A stretch of 64,000 nucleotides of DNA from Saussurea involucrata. Its lineage: Eukaryota > Streptophyta > Magnoliopsida > Asterales > Asteraceae. The DNA lies in contig CM066313.1 in NCBI GenBank assembly GCA_033807775.1, positions 58,253,984 to 58,317,983 of the forward strand, in the 5' to 3' direction. Made by a program: the position numbers and the translations under genes. Positions 11,607 through 20,913 of this stretch are shown piece by piece (the stretch's first letter is position 1; each line of letters starts with the position of its first letter). The notes below the pieces were generated by a model. That model saw only the letters and a list, made by a program, of their open reading frames with translations. It had not been told where the DNA came from and made no database searches.

Positions 11607-12431
11607 TGTTGGTTCCCGTTTTGCTTTAAACAAGATTATCAGATCTATTAGTTCAAGTTAATGTTTGATGCGGAAGCGTATTTGAAGAACTAACAGATAA
11701 GTTTAATAGATTTAGACCAAAATATAAATAAACAGTGAACAGAATATTATATCTCAAAGTTTACTGAATATATATATCAAGAACAAGTTTAAGAACTGTG
11801 AGTAAGAAAAGCTAGAAACATATATGACTTTTAAGGTGAATAAGCTTTTGTGTTCTTGATGTTCGATTAAAGTTGTGTGTATTTTTGTGTAAGGAAGAAC
11901 TCAACATGAGTCTTCCTTATATACTACTCTAAAGGGGACCATAAAGCATATGCTACTATTCAAAAGGTACGAATGAATAGTAGAACGGATGTCGTGAACA
12001 GTTGCAAGGATGGCATGAACAGTCAGACGTGCTGTATTGCATTTAATGCAGCAGACGTCTATTATGTACTAAGCCCTATTGAATCCAATCAGAGTTTGAC
12101 ACGTCGACGTTGGACAGGGCATGCTACCATGCAAGTTGATGAACAGATCCTGGAACAGTAGCAAGATATTAATAATATCTTTGAAGTCTTTGTTGAAGAC
12201 CACAGAGGCTCTGCGGTTTGGTCCTTGGTAGAGCAGTCTTCTTTTGTTTCCGAGTCTTGGGTCTTCTTTAAGTTCAACAGAGGTTCTGTAGGACGTCTCT
12301 GTTGCTTCTGTGGCTTCTTGACTCTGATCTCTCGGTAAGTTCGGCAGAGCCTCTGTAAGAGGCTTTTTTTCACTTAGCCTATTTTTCACTACTTCTAAAT
12401 ACTTCTATGATTTGGAAGATTGAAGCTAACA
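11607..12431 (-). repeat. 5' LTR of element A
   Basis: Begins TGTTGGTTCCCG next to the primer-binding site and ends in ...GCTAACA, giving TG...CA ends and about 825 bases. A minus-strand TATA box AGTATATAAGG lies at 11917-11926. Upstream of it are a TGCATTTAATGCA palindrome (about 12036-12048) and three CAGANNNTCTG palindromes (12203, 12278, 12345). The right end is inferred from TG/CA structure and the compositional switch, because the partner LTR is outside the window. Confidence 0.78.
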
Positions 12432-12673
12432 GAGTTGGTGAGATATTGTCTGTGTTGAGGTCGACTATGTTTTCGTGCGACAGGGCACCATAGTCGACTC
12501 ATTCCTGTGGAAAAGATATCAATTTATCTGTGAGGTTAGGGATAGAAAAACGAACCTGTTGAGACATTGTTGTCATGTTTGATCTTGCGAGTTCAGCTTA
12601 TTTTCGTGGCTTCAAGGTAGACTTGTAGCACTCACGAGCGAATTTTTGGTTCACTCTTGATCTCCTGTATTCC
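12432..12673 (-). other. Element E remnant after the protease stop
   Basis: No intact ORF. On the minus strand the translated sequence just past the stop at 12674 still resembles the Tat protease-to-RT linker (GIQEIKSEPK, then RECYKSTLKPRK after a one-base shift). The polyprotein once continued, and this stretch is decayed coding sequence. It contains two GTCGAC sites near 12460 and 12495. Confidence 0.6.
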
Positions 12674-14955
12674 CTAAGGCGTAGGGAATTTCAACATTTG
12701 ATGATATGTCGAAGGAACGACTTTCATATCATGGATCCATGGTCGACCTAAGATGATGTTATAGGCCGACGCACAGTCGATGACACTGAACTTGGTCTGC
12801 TTGTTGACTCCTCCGGCATAGACGGGCAAGATTATCTCTCCGAAGGTGCTCGTCGCTCCTCCATTGAAACCGACCAAAGTCGTCGAACGTCGGGTGATTT
12901 CCGAGTGATCGATTCCCATGGCTTTGATGGTGTTGAGAAAAATGACATTTGTTGAGCTGCCCCCGTCGACCAAGACTCGACACGTTAAACAGTTACCGAC
13001 CGTGAGTTGAATGATTAACCCGTCATGATGCTTCTGATACGAGTCGCCGAGGTCGACGTGGTCGAACACAATCTTCATAGCTTCTAGCTCCAAATCTCCT
13101 TTGGGTCTTGATGAACGAGGAGTAGGCCGATCGTCGGGCGCCTGACTGGCGTGATGCTTGGCTGCAGAATACGTCAAACCACACACGTCTAAACCACCGG
13201 TGACGCAATTGACGAACTTTGCCTGCTCGGGGGTTGACGGTCGATGGTTATTAGCTGGAATAACGACATCGTCGATGATATCCTTAAGATTACCTTTCGG
13301 GACATGATATGCTAACTCTATGCAATCATCTGTCGCATGACCATGGTTGACATGGAAGTCGCACCATTTTGATTTGTCTTTCTTAGCATCGTCCAGGTCG
13401 GACTTCTTTGGCCATCGAATTGTCGCTTGGGTAGTCTTCAGAGCTTCGACTAAGTCTTTAGCTGACCCTTTGAACCCATAAGAGGAGATCTTGGGGTACA
13501 CGGCGAATTTAGTCGCGGTTTTAGCTTCTGCCTTCGTCTTGAAACGAACGTTTGAAATCTTCCGCGCTGGCTCTATTATGGATATGGCTTTCAGCTTGAA
13601 TTCTGGCTTCTTGACACCTAACGGCTTCTTGTCGTCAGTGTGTTTGCGACGAAACGCTGCGTCGTCTTCAACCCTCATATATGCTAAGGTTCGAGCTCGG
13701 ACGTCTTCGAAAGTCTCTGGGGGATACTTGGTCAGATCGATATATAAACCTGAACTATCGTCTAGACCACGTTTATAAGCTTCGATCGCAGTTTTGATGT
13801 CACAATTGCGGATACTGATCATTTCAGCATTGAATCTATTGAAATAACTTCGAATAGACTCATTGGTCTTCTGCACGACATAGTACAGATCACTAGTCTG
13901 CTTTTCCATCTTACGACTGCTGGCGAATTGCCGGGAGAATTGGTTGACCAATTCGGCGAATGACCCGATAGATTTGGGTTTGAGATTGATCAACCACTAG
14001 AGAGCTGGGCCAGTGAGAGTCGCCCCGAAACTCTTGCACATGCATACTTCCTGGTACATGTGTGGAATCGAGATCGTCCACATGAGCTGCTTATACTGCG
14101 CGACATGCTCGGTTGGATCGGTCACACCCGAATACATGGGAGTGAAGGTAGGAATGTTATACTTCTTTGGGACCTCGACGGTGGCGATCTCGTCGATGAA
14201 GGGCGACACCTGATACCCCGAGCGAGGCTCGACGACGACAGGCACAACCGCCCCAGGCAACTTGGCGAGCAAGGATAGGACGCACTCATTTTGATATCTA
14301 ACATCTTCAAACGCTGGGCGACGGGATCGTTAAGATCAGGATTTGCCCCTATTGAGGGATTGGTCCATGGACTAGTGCCATTACCATGCGACGAACCATT
14401 GGTGTCCCCATTGAACGGAACAAAATATGGTTGCGACCCATAGTGGAATTGATGCGGTCTATTCTGAAACGATTGTCGTCCATGCTGAAATGGCTGCGAT
14501 CTCTGCTGGAAAGATTGCGATCCTTGCTGGGAAGGTTGCGATCCTTGCTGGAAAGGTTACGGACCACTTTGGAACGACTGGGAAAACGGTTAGGATTCAT
14601 TCTGAAACGGCTGGGAGCCACCTTGCAATGGTTGGGATCCATTGTTCAAAGGTGGTGGTTGGATGTGCTGAGGGGGAATCTGCCCAGACTGGGGATTCGG
14701 AATGAACAGAACCGGCTGCTGATTCTTCATGAATGGACCTGGATGCTGATTCTGCGCAGACGGGCCTGGTCCCAGACCTGGATTCTGGATGAATGGTCTA
14801 GGACCATTTTGGGATCCAATAGGATTCCTTAGCCGCGCGATCTCTCCAGCTGCACTGTGATTCTGGTGTGCCATTGCATTGAGTTGATTCCTGGCAACCT
14901 CGAGCTCCTGATACATCTGAGTGACGGATTTCTGCGGATTTCCAGGGGCTTTCAT
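12674..14955 (-). pseudogene. gag: Element E gag-protease, broken
   Basis: Tat/Athila-type gag-pro. It starts at an ATG at 14955, passes through a Gln/Pro/Asn-rich low-complexity region with 21-bp repeats (14515-14556 and diverged copies around them), then the gag core (YSGVTDPTEHVAQYKQLMW ... SFGATLTGPAL ... EAYKRGL). A knuckle-like WCDFHVNHGHATDDC follows, then an aspartic protease with the active-site variant LVDGGSSTNVIF (12940-12975) and the NIILGRPWIH motif. Lesions are in-frame stops near 14590 and 14545, a frameshift near 14275, a TAG at 13994-13999 and a TAG at 12674. Family assignment is firm and the protein is not expressible as it stands. Confidence 0.82.
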
Positions 14956-15036
14956 TTTCCTGCAACATAAATTAGAAGAAACTCCAAGAAACTATTAGTA
15001 GAATTCACTTTCGTCGAGGATTTTCTTTAGATGTAG

Positions 15037-15053
15037 TCCCACGGATGGCGCCA
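15037..15053 (-). other. Primer-binding site of element E
   Basis: The minus strand reads TGGCGCCATCCGTGGGA, the TGGCGCC-beginning primer site characteristic of Tat/Athila gypsy elements, nine bases inside the LTR. The exact tRNA is not assigned. Confidence 0.7.
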
Positions 15054-15062
15054 AACTATTAA

Positions 15063-16002
15063 TGCCAAAAATCGCACCAAAGGGACAACTTAAGGTCGAT
15101 GTGGACTTAAACAACTAAAGAAAGAATCTTCCGACGAGACGTGCGACGATAAATAAAATAAAGAAACAAAGGATTTGATGACGCAGGAAAAACCTCAATC
15201 GAGGAAAAAAACCTGCGGACGACAGGGGGTGTCGTCGCTGCACTATGGTCGCCAATCAGGGGCGATGTCCTTAGATACTGGTGTCGATCGTACAGAGATT
15301 ACAATACAAATGAAGGAAATGCTTCGAAATGTAAAGTACAAGTGTTTGGAACGTAAAACAAGTGTATGTCGTGTGTGAAAACAATATGTAAACTGTTGGT
15401 CGAGAGCGAATGTCATGCGTCGAGAACGACCACTTGAGAGAAAATGCTTCACTTCAAGTGTTCTTGAGTTCGCAGAGTGATTCTTGCCTTCAGTATGTGA
15501 TTTCTCGAGTTCGGTATCGGATGTTGTGTCAGCTGTTCGATCTCCTTGAAATGATGATTAGACTCGGTCTTTATAGTCTTCGGGAGCTTTAATTAGCTCA
15601 TTGATGGCTTCATTTAACAGCTATAACGGCTGCAACGGTCTGTAACGGTTTTCGGAGTGAACGTCCATCATGATCTTCGTCCGTTACGGCTATTAGCTGC
15701 AAATGGATGCGTCGGTTATAGCCGTTGCTCCTTAATGACTTTGACTCCTGCATTAAACACTTAACAAACGTAACAGTCTTGGTTAATGTTAATTTAGTCA
15801 AGGTCGCATGGTCATACGCGACGGTCGTGCGTAACGGGCGACGCTATGGTCGAGTGTCGCAAGGAACTCTCGACTTACCTTCCATGAGGGACGACGGATG
15901 TCTTCTGGGCCTTTGTCGGGACCTTATCTTAATACAAGATGTATCCCATGACGTGCATCTTACGTTTTCTGGTCGTGGTCGAGTGACGTGAATTTTTGCC
16001 CA
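15063..16002 (-). repeat. 5' LTR of element E
   Basis: The ends form imperfect inverted repeats (TGCCAAAAAT at the left, ATTTTTGCCCA at the right), giving about 940 bases. A minus-strand TATA box (CTATAAAG, 15569-15576) gives a promoter pointing left into gag. GTCGA words occur throughout. The right end could be four bases further (CA at 16005-16006). Confidence 0.7.
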
Positions 16003-16019
16003 AACAGCTATTTCTTAAA

Positions 16020-18425
16020 ATGGCTACCAACACAAACACAAACTATATTGACAATGGTTCTCTTGCAAAACCCACTAGATTCTCCAGAGATAATTTAAAT
16101 CTATGGAAAAATAGGATGATTCTCTTCTTAGAAGGTGTAGACCCTACTATGCCTTATTATCTTGAAAACGGCCCATATATTCCTGTAAGAATTGATGCTG
16201 CAGTTCCACCCGCTGAGAATTGACCTGCTATTCCAGATAGGCTGATTTCTAAGGAAATTCATATGTGGACTGATGAAGATAAGAATAAAGTGGCTATCGA
16301 CACCAAAGCCAGATCCATACTCTCCATGGCTCTTCCTGACGAAGTCTACCATTCCGTCATGAACCTGAAAACCTCAAAAGCTATGTGGGACACAATCTGT
16401 GTTCAGTATGAAGGTACTTCTGAAGTCCAGGACTCTCGAAAGATCAACCTGGTAAGACAGTATGAAAGCTTCATTTGTGGTAAGAATGAAACTCTCTCTG
16501 AAGTACACCAACGTTTTAACTGTTTAATAATAGATCTAAAAACTGTTGGTAAGGAATATTCTAACTTTGAAGTGCTGACAAAATTTTTAGAATGTTTACT
16601 TGAAAGCTGGGACAATTATTCAATGTGTCTCATGCTGTCAAAGGATCTAAAATCAATGACCCTTTCTACCTTATATGGCACGATGCTGAATCATGAGCAA
16701 TCGAGTCATCTTAAGAAGAATCTTGTAAAAGATTCCAAAAGCACCCCTGTTGCTTTAATCTCAGAGTCACCTTCCACTCAGCGATCGACTATCACTGTCA
16801 CTGAGTTGGAAACTAACTCTGAAAGATCATCAGACTCTGACGTTTCAGATAATGATGAAACTCTGGCATTCTTGGCTAATAAGTTCAGGAGATTTGCTAG
16901 AAAGAGTAATTTCAAGAAGAATAAACCTCTTGCTATTACTGACAAGCCAAGATCATCAACCCGTATTGATAAGGCTACTACTACTTGCTATAACTGTGAA
17001 AAGATAGGACATTTTGCTAGCGAGTGCAGGTCAAGGAAAGTCTCTAGACCCTCAGCTTTTCCCGATAAAAACTTTATTCCCAGGAATAGAGATGAAAAAT
17101 ATAAAAAGATGAAAGAAAGGTATGCAAAGCTGAAAACCTTTAAGAAGAAAGGCAAAGGCCTCATGGCTGACTATGATTGGGTTGCCTCTGACGAAGAAGA
17201 ATCATCTGACTCTGAAGATGATGATGAAGCGAATCTATGTCTCATGGCCAAACTTGAAAATGGGGAAGACAATTCTGACATTCCCTCTACTTCAACCTCT
17301 GCAACTCAGGTATCACCTTCTTTCTTTACCAATATTGAAAATATTGATGAAGTTGATAGTCTTCGAAAAATCGAACTCTTGACTAGAAGTTTATATGAAG
17401 CCATGAATGGCAAAACTGTAGTTGAAAATCAAAACCTTGATCTCGCTGAACAGCTTAAAAATTGTCACCTTCAAATAGAAAATGTTTCTAAAATTGAAGA
17501 AGACTTTAAAGATCAAGTTCACCTAAATCAGCTAGTCAAAATCGAGCGTGAAGAAGCTATCGCTGCATTAAAAGCTGAAAAAGCTACTGTTGATGGATGG
17601 TATAATTCCTCAACAAATATCACTGAGATAATTAAGTCTCAGATTCCCCTGAGTGATAATCGTGGTATTGGTTACAAAGCTGATACTCTATAACCAACCA
17701 CTGATCGTTCCATGCTCTTATTTGGAACTTTTGTATCCTCAGTCGCTGATACTTCATCCTCTCAGTGTTCCTCTTCTAAACCACCTATCCCTAAGGAAAT
17801 CTCTACCTTAACCTCTAAAGGTAAAGAAAAAGTTATTTATCCAAAACCTACCTCAGTCTTTAAAAACAAAGGTAAAGGAATTGCTTTTAACCAAAGTCCT
17901 CAGAAGGGTACCTCTGTACCAAAGTTGAATGCTTCTAAAGCTTCAGTGACTTATCCCTATGATTCAAAGAATAAGATCTCTGGATTTATTCAGCGTGGAT
18001 CTATTCAACGATCTACTCCTAGAATCATAGTGGAAATCATTGGTAAGAAATCCGAAGAACTGAATGTTCCTCCCATTTCAAAAGCCAATAGCTTACTTGG
18101 TGCTGGTCCTTCTAATTCAAAATCAAAAGCTCAGCATTCAAATTGTCCTAGAACTATTTTTAGTTATAGGAAATGTTATCACTGTGGACTTACTGATCAT
18201 ATTGCTAGTAAGTGCCCCACAGCCACCAACGCTGAAAAGATAGCTAAGGTGAAGATCGTTGCCCCCAAGACAAAGAAGACCACTGAGGTTAAGAAATTAA
18301 CCAAAGTGAAGACTGACAAAGCTGAATCTTCAAATGATGCGAAGACTGCTGAACCTTCCACCTCTTCTTCTAACCCCACTGACAAGTGTGTACACATGGT
18401 TAAGTGGGTACCCAAGAAAAACTAA
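16020..18425 (+). pseudogene. gag: Element B0 gag, two nonsense codons
   Basis: About 800-codon gag starting at ATG 16020 (MATNTNTNYIDNGSLAKP). The UBN2-type gag core includes LWKNRMILFLEG, SKAMWDTICVQYEG and FNCLIIDLKTVGKEYSNFE. A first CCHC knuckle CYNCEKIGHFASEC lies near 16985. An acidic Ser/Asp/Glu region and a coiled coil follow, then a Lys/Ser/Thr-rich segment and a second knuckle CYHCGLTDHIASKC near 18173. The C-terminal tail is KWVPKKN. One frame runs throughout, interrupted by TGA at 16221-16223 and TAA at 17691-17693. The natural stop is TAA 18423-18425. Confidence 0.88.
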
Positions 18426-19654
18426 TCTTCCTTTGTAATGCAGGTTAAGAAGGGTATCTGGTATCTCGATAGCGGATGCTCAAGACACATGACTGGAAAG
18501 AAAAGCCTGCTCTCTGAATACAAGGAAGAGAAGGGTCCCTCTGTAACTTTCGGTGGAAATGGAAAAGGACATACCCGAGGGTTTGGTGTACTCTCAAATG
18601 GTACAACAACCTTCAGAAGAGTCGCATATGTTGAAGGGCTGAAGCATAATCTTCTAAGCATCAGTCAACTTTGTGACAAGGATAACAAAGTAATCTTTAC
18701 TAAGGAATAATGCTTTGTCGCTGATAAAAAAGAGAAGATAGCTCTCAGAGGTTATCGTTTGGAAAATGTTTATGTAATAAAGATGGATTCAACAACCACT
18801 GAGAACTCATGTTTCTTCTCAAAAGCCTCGTCTGATGTCAACTGGCTATGGCATAAGAGGCTCTCTCTTCTAAATTCAAGACACTGAACACTCTTTCTTC
18901 AAAAGAGTTAGTCACTGGTCTACCTCAACACTCATACGCCAAAGAATCCTTATGTTCAGCGTGTGAGAAAAGCAAGCAGACCAAAGCAAGCTTTAAGTCA
19001 AAGAAAGTTTCCTCATTATCATATCCTCTACAACTTCTCCATATGGATTTGTTTGGCCCTGTTAACAAACAATCCATCGCTGGAAAGAAATATACGCTGG
19101 TCATAGTTGATGAATTCTCTCGCTATACATGGGTTACGTTTCTCCGTTCTAAGGGTGACACCCCTGAAGAACTCATCACCTTTGTTCGGAAGATGGAAAC
19201 CTTGAACAACTTGACCATTCGCTCAATTAGGAGTGATCATGGGACTGAATTCAAAAACAGTTCTCTTGATTCCTTCTTTGAGAGTAAGGGTATTTCTCGC
19301 AACAAAACGGAGTCGCTAAAAGAAGAAACATAACTATTATTGAAGATGCACGTTCAATGCTCAGCAATTCTCACCTGCCTACTCAGTTTTAGGCAGAAGC
19401 TGTCAACACTGCTTGTTTTACGCAAAACAGGTCGCTGATAGTCAAAAGATTTAATAAAACAGCCTATGAACTTTTTCATGGGAGAAAGCCTTCAATTAGC
19501 TTTCTTCACATCTTTGGATGTCAGTTTTTTATACTGAACAACAGAGATTCCCTTGGAAAGTTTAATCCTAAGGCTGATGATGGAATCTTTCTTGGATATT
19601 CTTCAATCTACAAAGCCTTCAGAGTCTTCAATCGAAGAAGGCAAACTGTTGAAG
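18426..19654 (+). pseudogene. pol: Element B0 pol, N-terminal part (PR-IN), broken
   Basis: Begins in the gag frame after the stop and a short TTTGTAATGCAG junction. The protease motif WYLDSGCSRHMTG, the GAG-pre-integrase region and the integrase core (DLFGPVNKQS, RSDHGTEFKN with Asp intact) are recognisable. Lesions are a stop at 18708-18710, a one-base deletion near 18872, a deletion of about 25 bases near 19303 that shifts the frame, and a TAG within PTQF*AEAV near 19391. The element then runs into the B1 insertion. The C-terminal part is at 58904-59751. Confidence 0.85.
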
Positions 19655-20626
19655 TGTTGGTACCGAAGGCCTATACAAGTTTGTAGAAGGGGGGGGGGGG
19701 GGGGGGGTTGAATACAAACACACAAATTTACTTTTCTAAATTGTTTATTGACATTAACAATTTACAGCTTGTTGCGGAAACAAGATTAAGGATAAACCTA
19801 AATCTAAACCAGTTGGAACACAAAGGTTTCTTGCACTAAGAGAGATAAGGAAATTACTAATAATAACCTATCTTGAGATAAGAGATTGAACTTGTCCAGA
19901 GTTAGCAAGTTACTTCAAATGAAGTGAGTTCATCTCTTTATATACTGCATGCATTTAATGCAAGTCAGTATACACTTTACACATGTCATCGACGGATTGG
20001 TTGCATGTCATTGACGTTTGTTGACAACCTTAGAAGCCGCATGGAATGAACAGTGTAGTATCAGAGTGGTTGTATGATTTCAGACAGTCGGAGGTTATTT
20101 TCTGACAATTCGTACGGAGTCGTGCAAGGGGGGTTAAGACAAAAGTATTTTGTACGGAGGACATCATGATCAGCTTTCGTTGATTCAGAGCATTATCATT
20201 ATCTATTCAGCGAATGATAAAGTTCAGTGATAGCTGAAGTCTGGTAGTTGATACTTCACGTTGAGTGGACAAATCTGAGTTTTCGCTGATCCGCATCAGT
20301 TCATTAGGAGACTTGTCGCTGGTTCCTGAGCTTGATATTCGACTTCAGCGTAGAACCTATGTTGACGTGAAACTTGTCTTCAGGAATCATAAGTAAACAA
20401 CTAACTTATCAGCGATCACCATAATGACTGAACAGACTCAGAGCATTAATGGTGAACAGTGTTCGCTGAATGTTTAATCTAAAAAATGAGATTTCCTATC
20501 AGCGGTACTGTAAGATCTTAGTACTTATCAGCGATAGTGAAACTCTGATACATATTGTTTACTTACAATTTTCACTAAGTATATAAGAGAGGGTCATTAT
20601 CAAATCACTGAGGGTTTGGATCAACA
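19655..20626 (-). repeat. 3' LTR of element B1
   Basis: 972 bases, TGTTGGTACC...GGATCAACA. Contains a run of 19 G (minus-strand C tract) near 19689, a TGCATTTAATGCA palindrome by the TATA box, and seven TCAGCG/CGCTGA words between about 20200 and 20530. It pairs with 57935-58903, with about 17 substitutions in the first 500 aligned bases by hand. Confidence 0.95.
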
Positions 20627-20640
20627 ATCTCCCCCTATTT
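20627..20640 (-). other. Polypurine tract of element B1
   Basis: The minus strand reads AAATAGGGGGAGAT directly against the 3' LTR, the plus-strand priming site for reverse transcription. Its presence shows that 19655-20626 is a 3' LTR and not a solo LTR. Confidence 0.9.
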
Positions 20641-20913
20641 GTATATGACATAGCAACAAAAAAAATTGCTATTTAGTGAAAACATAAGGATAAAAAGAAC
20701 TCATAAAATATTTGTCCCTTTTACTGTTTTCTGGGATCTTTTCTGTACTGATAGAGTAAAGTACTTTCGCTAAAATCTTTCTTTAAAACTTTGAATCAGG
20801 TTACAAAGGGGAAAGAAAAGATTACAAGTACAAGCGAAATAAATTACAAGTACAAAAGAATAACTGATACAATAGAGAAATGGGCGATCATATCAGCTTG
20901 TAAAGGGTTCTTC

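Larger units (their letters stand above)
1..12431 (-). mobile_element. Copia element A (Sirevirus-like), 3' LTR outside the window
   Basis: On the minus strand the order is 5' LTR (right end), primer-binding site, gag, pol, a long spacer and a downstream additional ORF running to the window's left edge. The 3' LTR must lie left of base 1. The Sirevirus assignment rests on the reverse transcriptase motifs, the initiator tRNA-Met primer site, the long aORF after pol and AGGGGGAG-type polypurine repeats after pol. The right boundary is placed where the CAGAG-rich sequence ends at a CA dinucleotide and GTCGA-rich Tat sequence begins. A is inserted in Tat element E. The other side of the target duplication (probably GAGTT, 12432-12436) is not visible. 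Confidence 0.85.
12432..16002 (-). mobile_element. Ty3/gypsy Tat-type element E, 5' part only
   Basis: Minus-strand element with 5' LTR (15063-16002), a TGGCGCC-type primer site and a gag-protease ORF. It is cut at 12432 by the insertion of copia A, so its reverse transcriptase and integrase probably lie beyond the left edge. The GTCGA/TCGAC motif recurs throughout (more than 25 hits by hand). It is inserted into the leader of copia B0: sequence from about 16003 resembles the leader just before B-family gag. The target duplication is not verifiable here. Confidence 0.82.
16003..19654 (+). mobile_element. Copia element B0, first visible segment
   Basis: Plus-strand B-family copia, the oldest layer. 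It lacks its 5' LTR and primer site here because E is inserted in the leader. It contains gag and the start of pol, stops at the B1 insertion (TSD TGAAG at 19650-19654) and resumes at 58904. Sequence is closely similar to B1 and B2 but more decayed. Confidence 0.9.

Noticed and set aside
14386..14832. Leu/Arg-rich plus-strand ORF opposite E gag
   Set aside because: Produced by the 21-base Gln/Pro-rich gag repeats read on the wrong strand. No domain or codon evidence.
12674..14955. E as a complete but short non-autonomous element
   Set aside because: Protease sequence continues past the stop and is cut by copia A at 12432, so truncation in the window is explained by nesting.
19655..20626. Solo LTR
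   Set aside because: A polypurine tract abuts it and the matching LTR with the partner TGAAG duplication is at 57935-58908, so it is the 3' LTR of B1.
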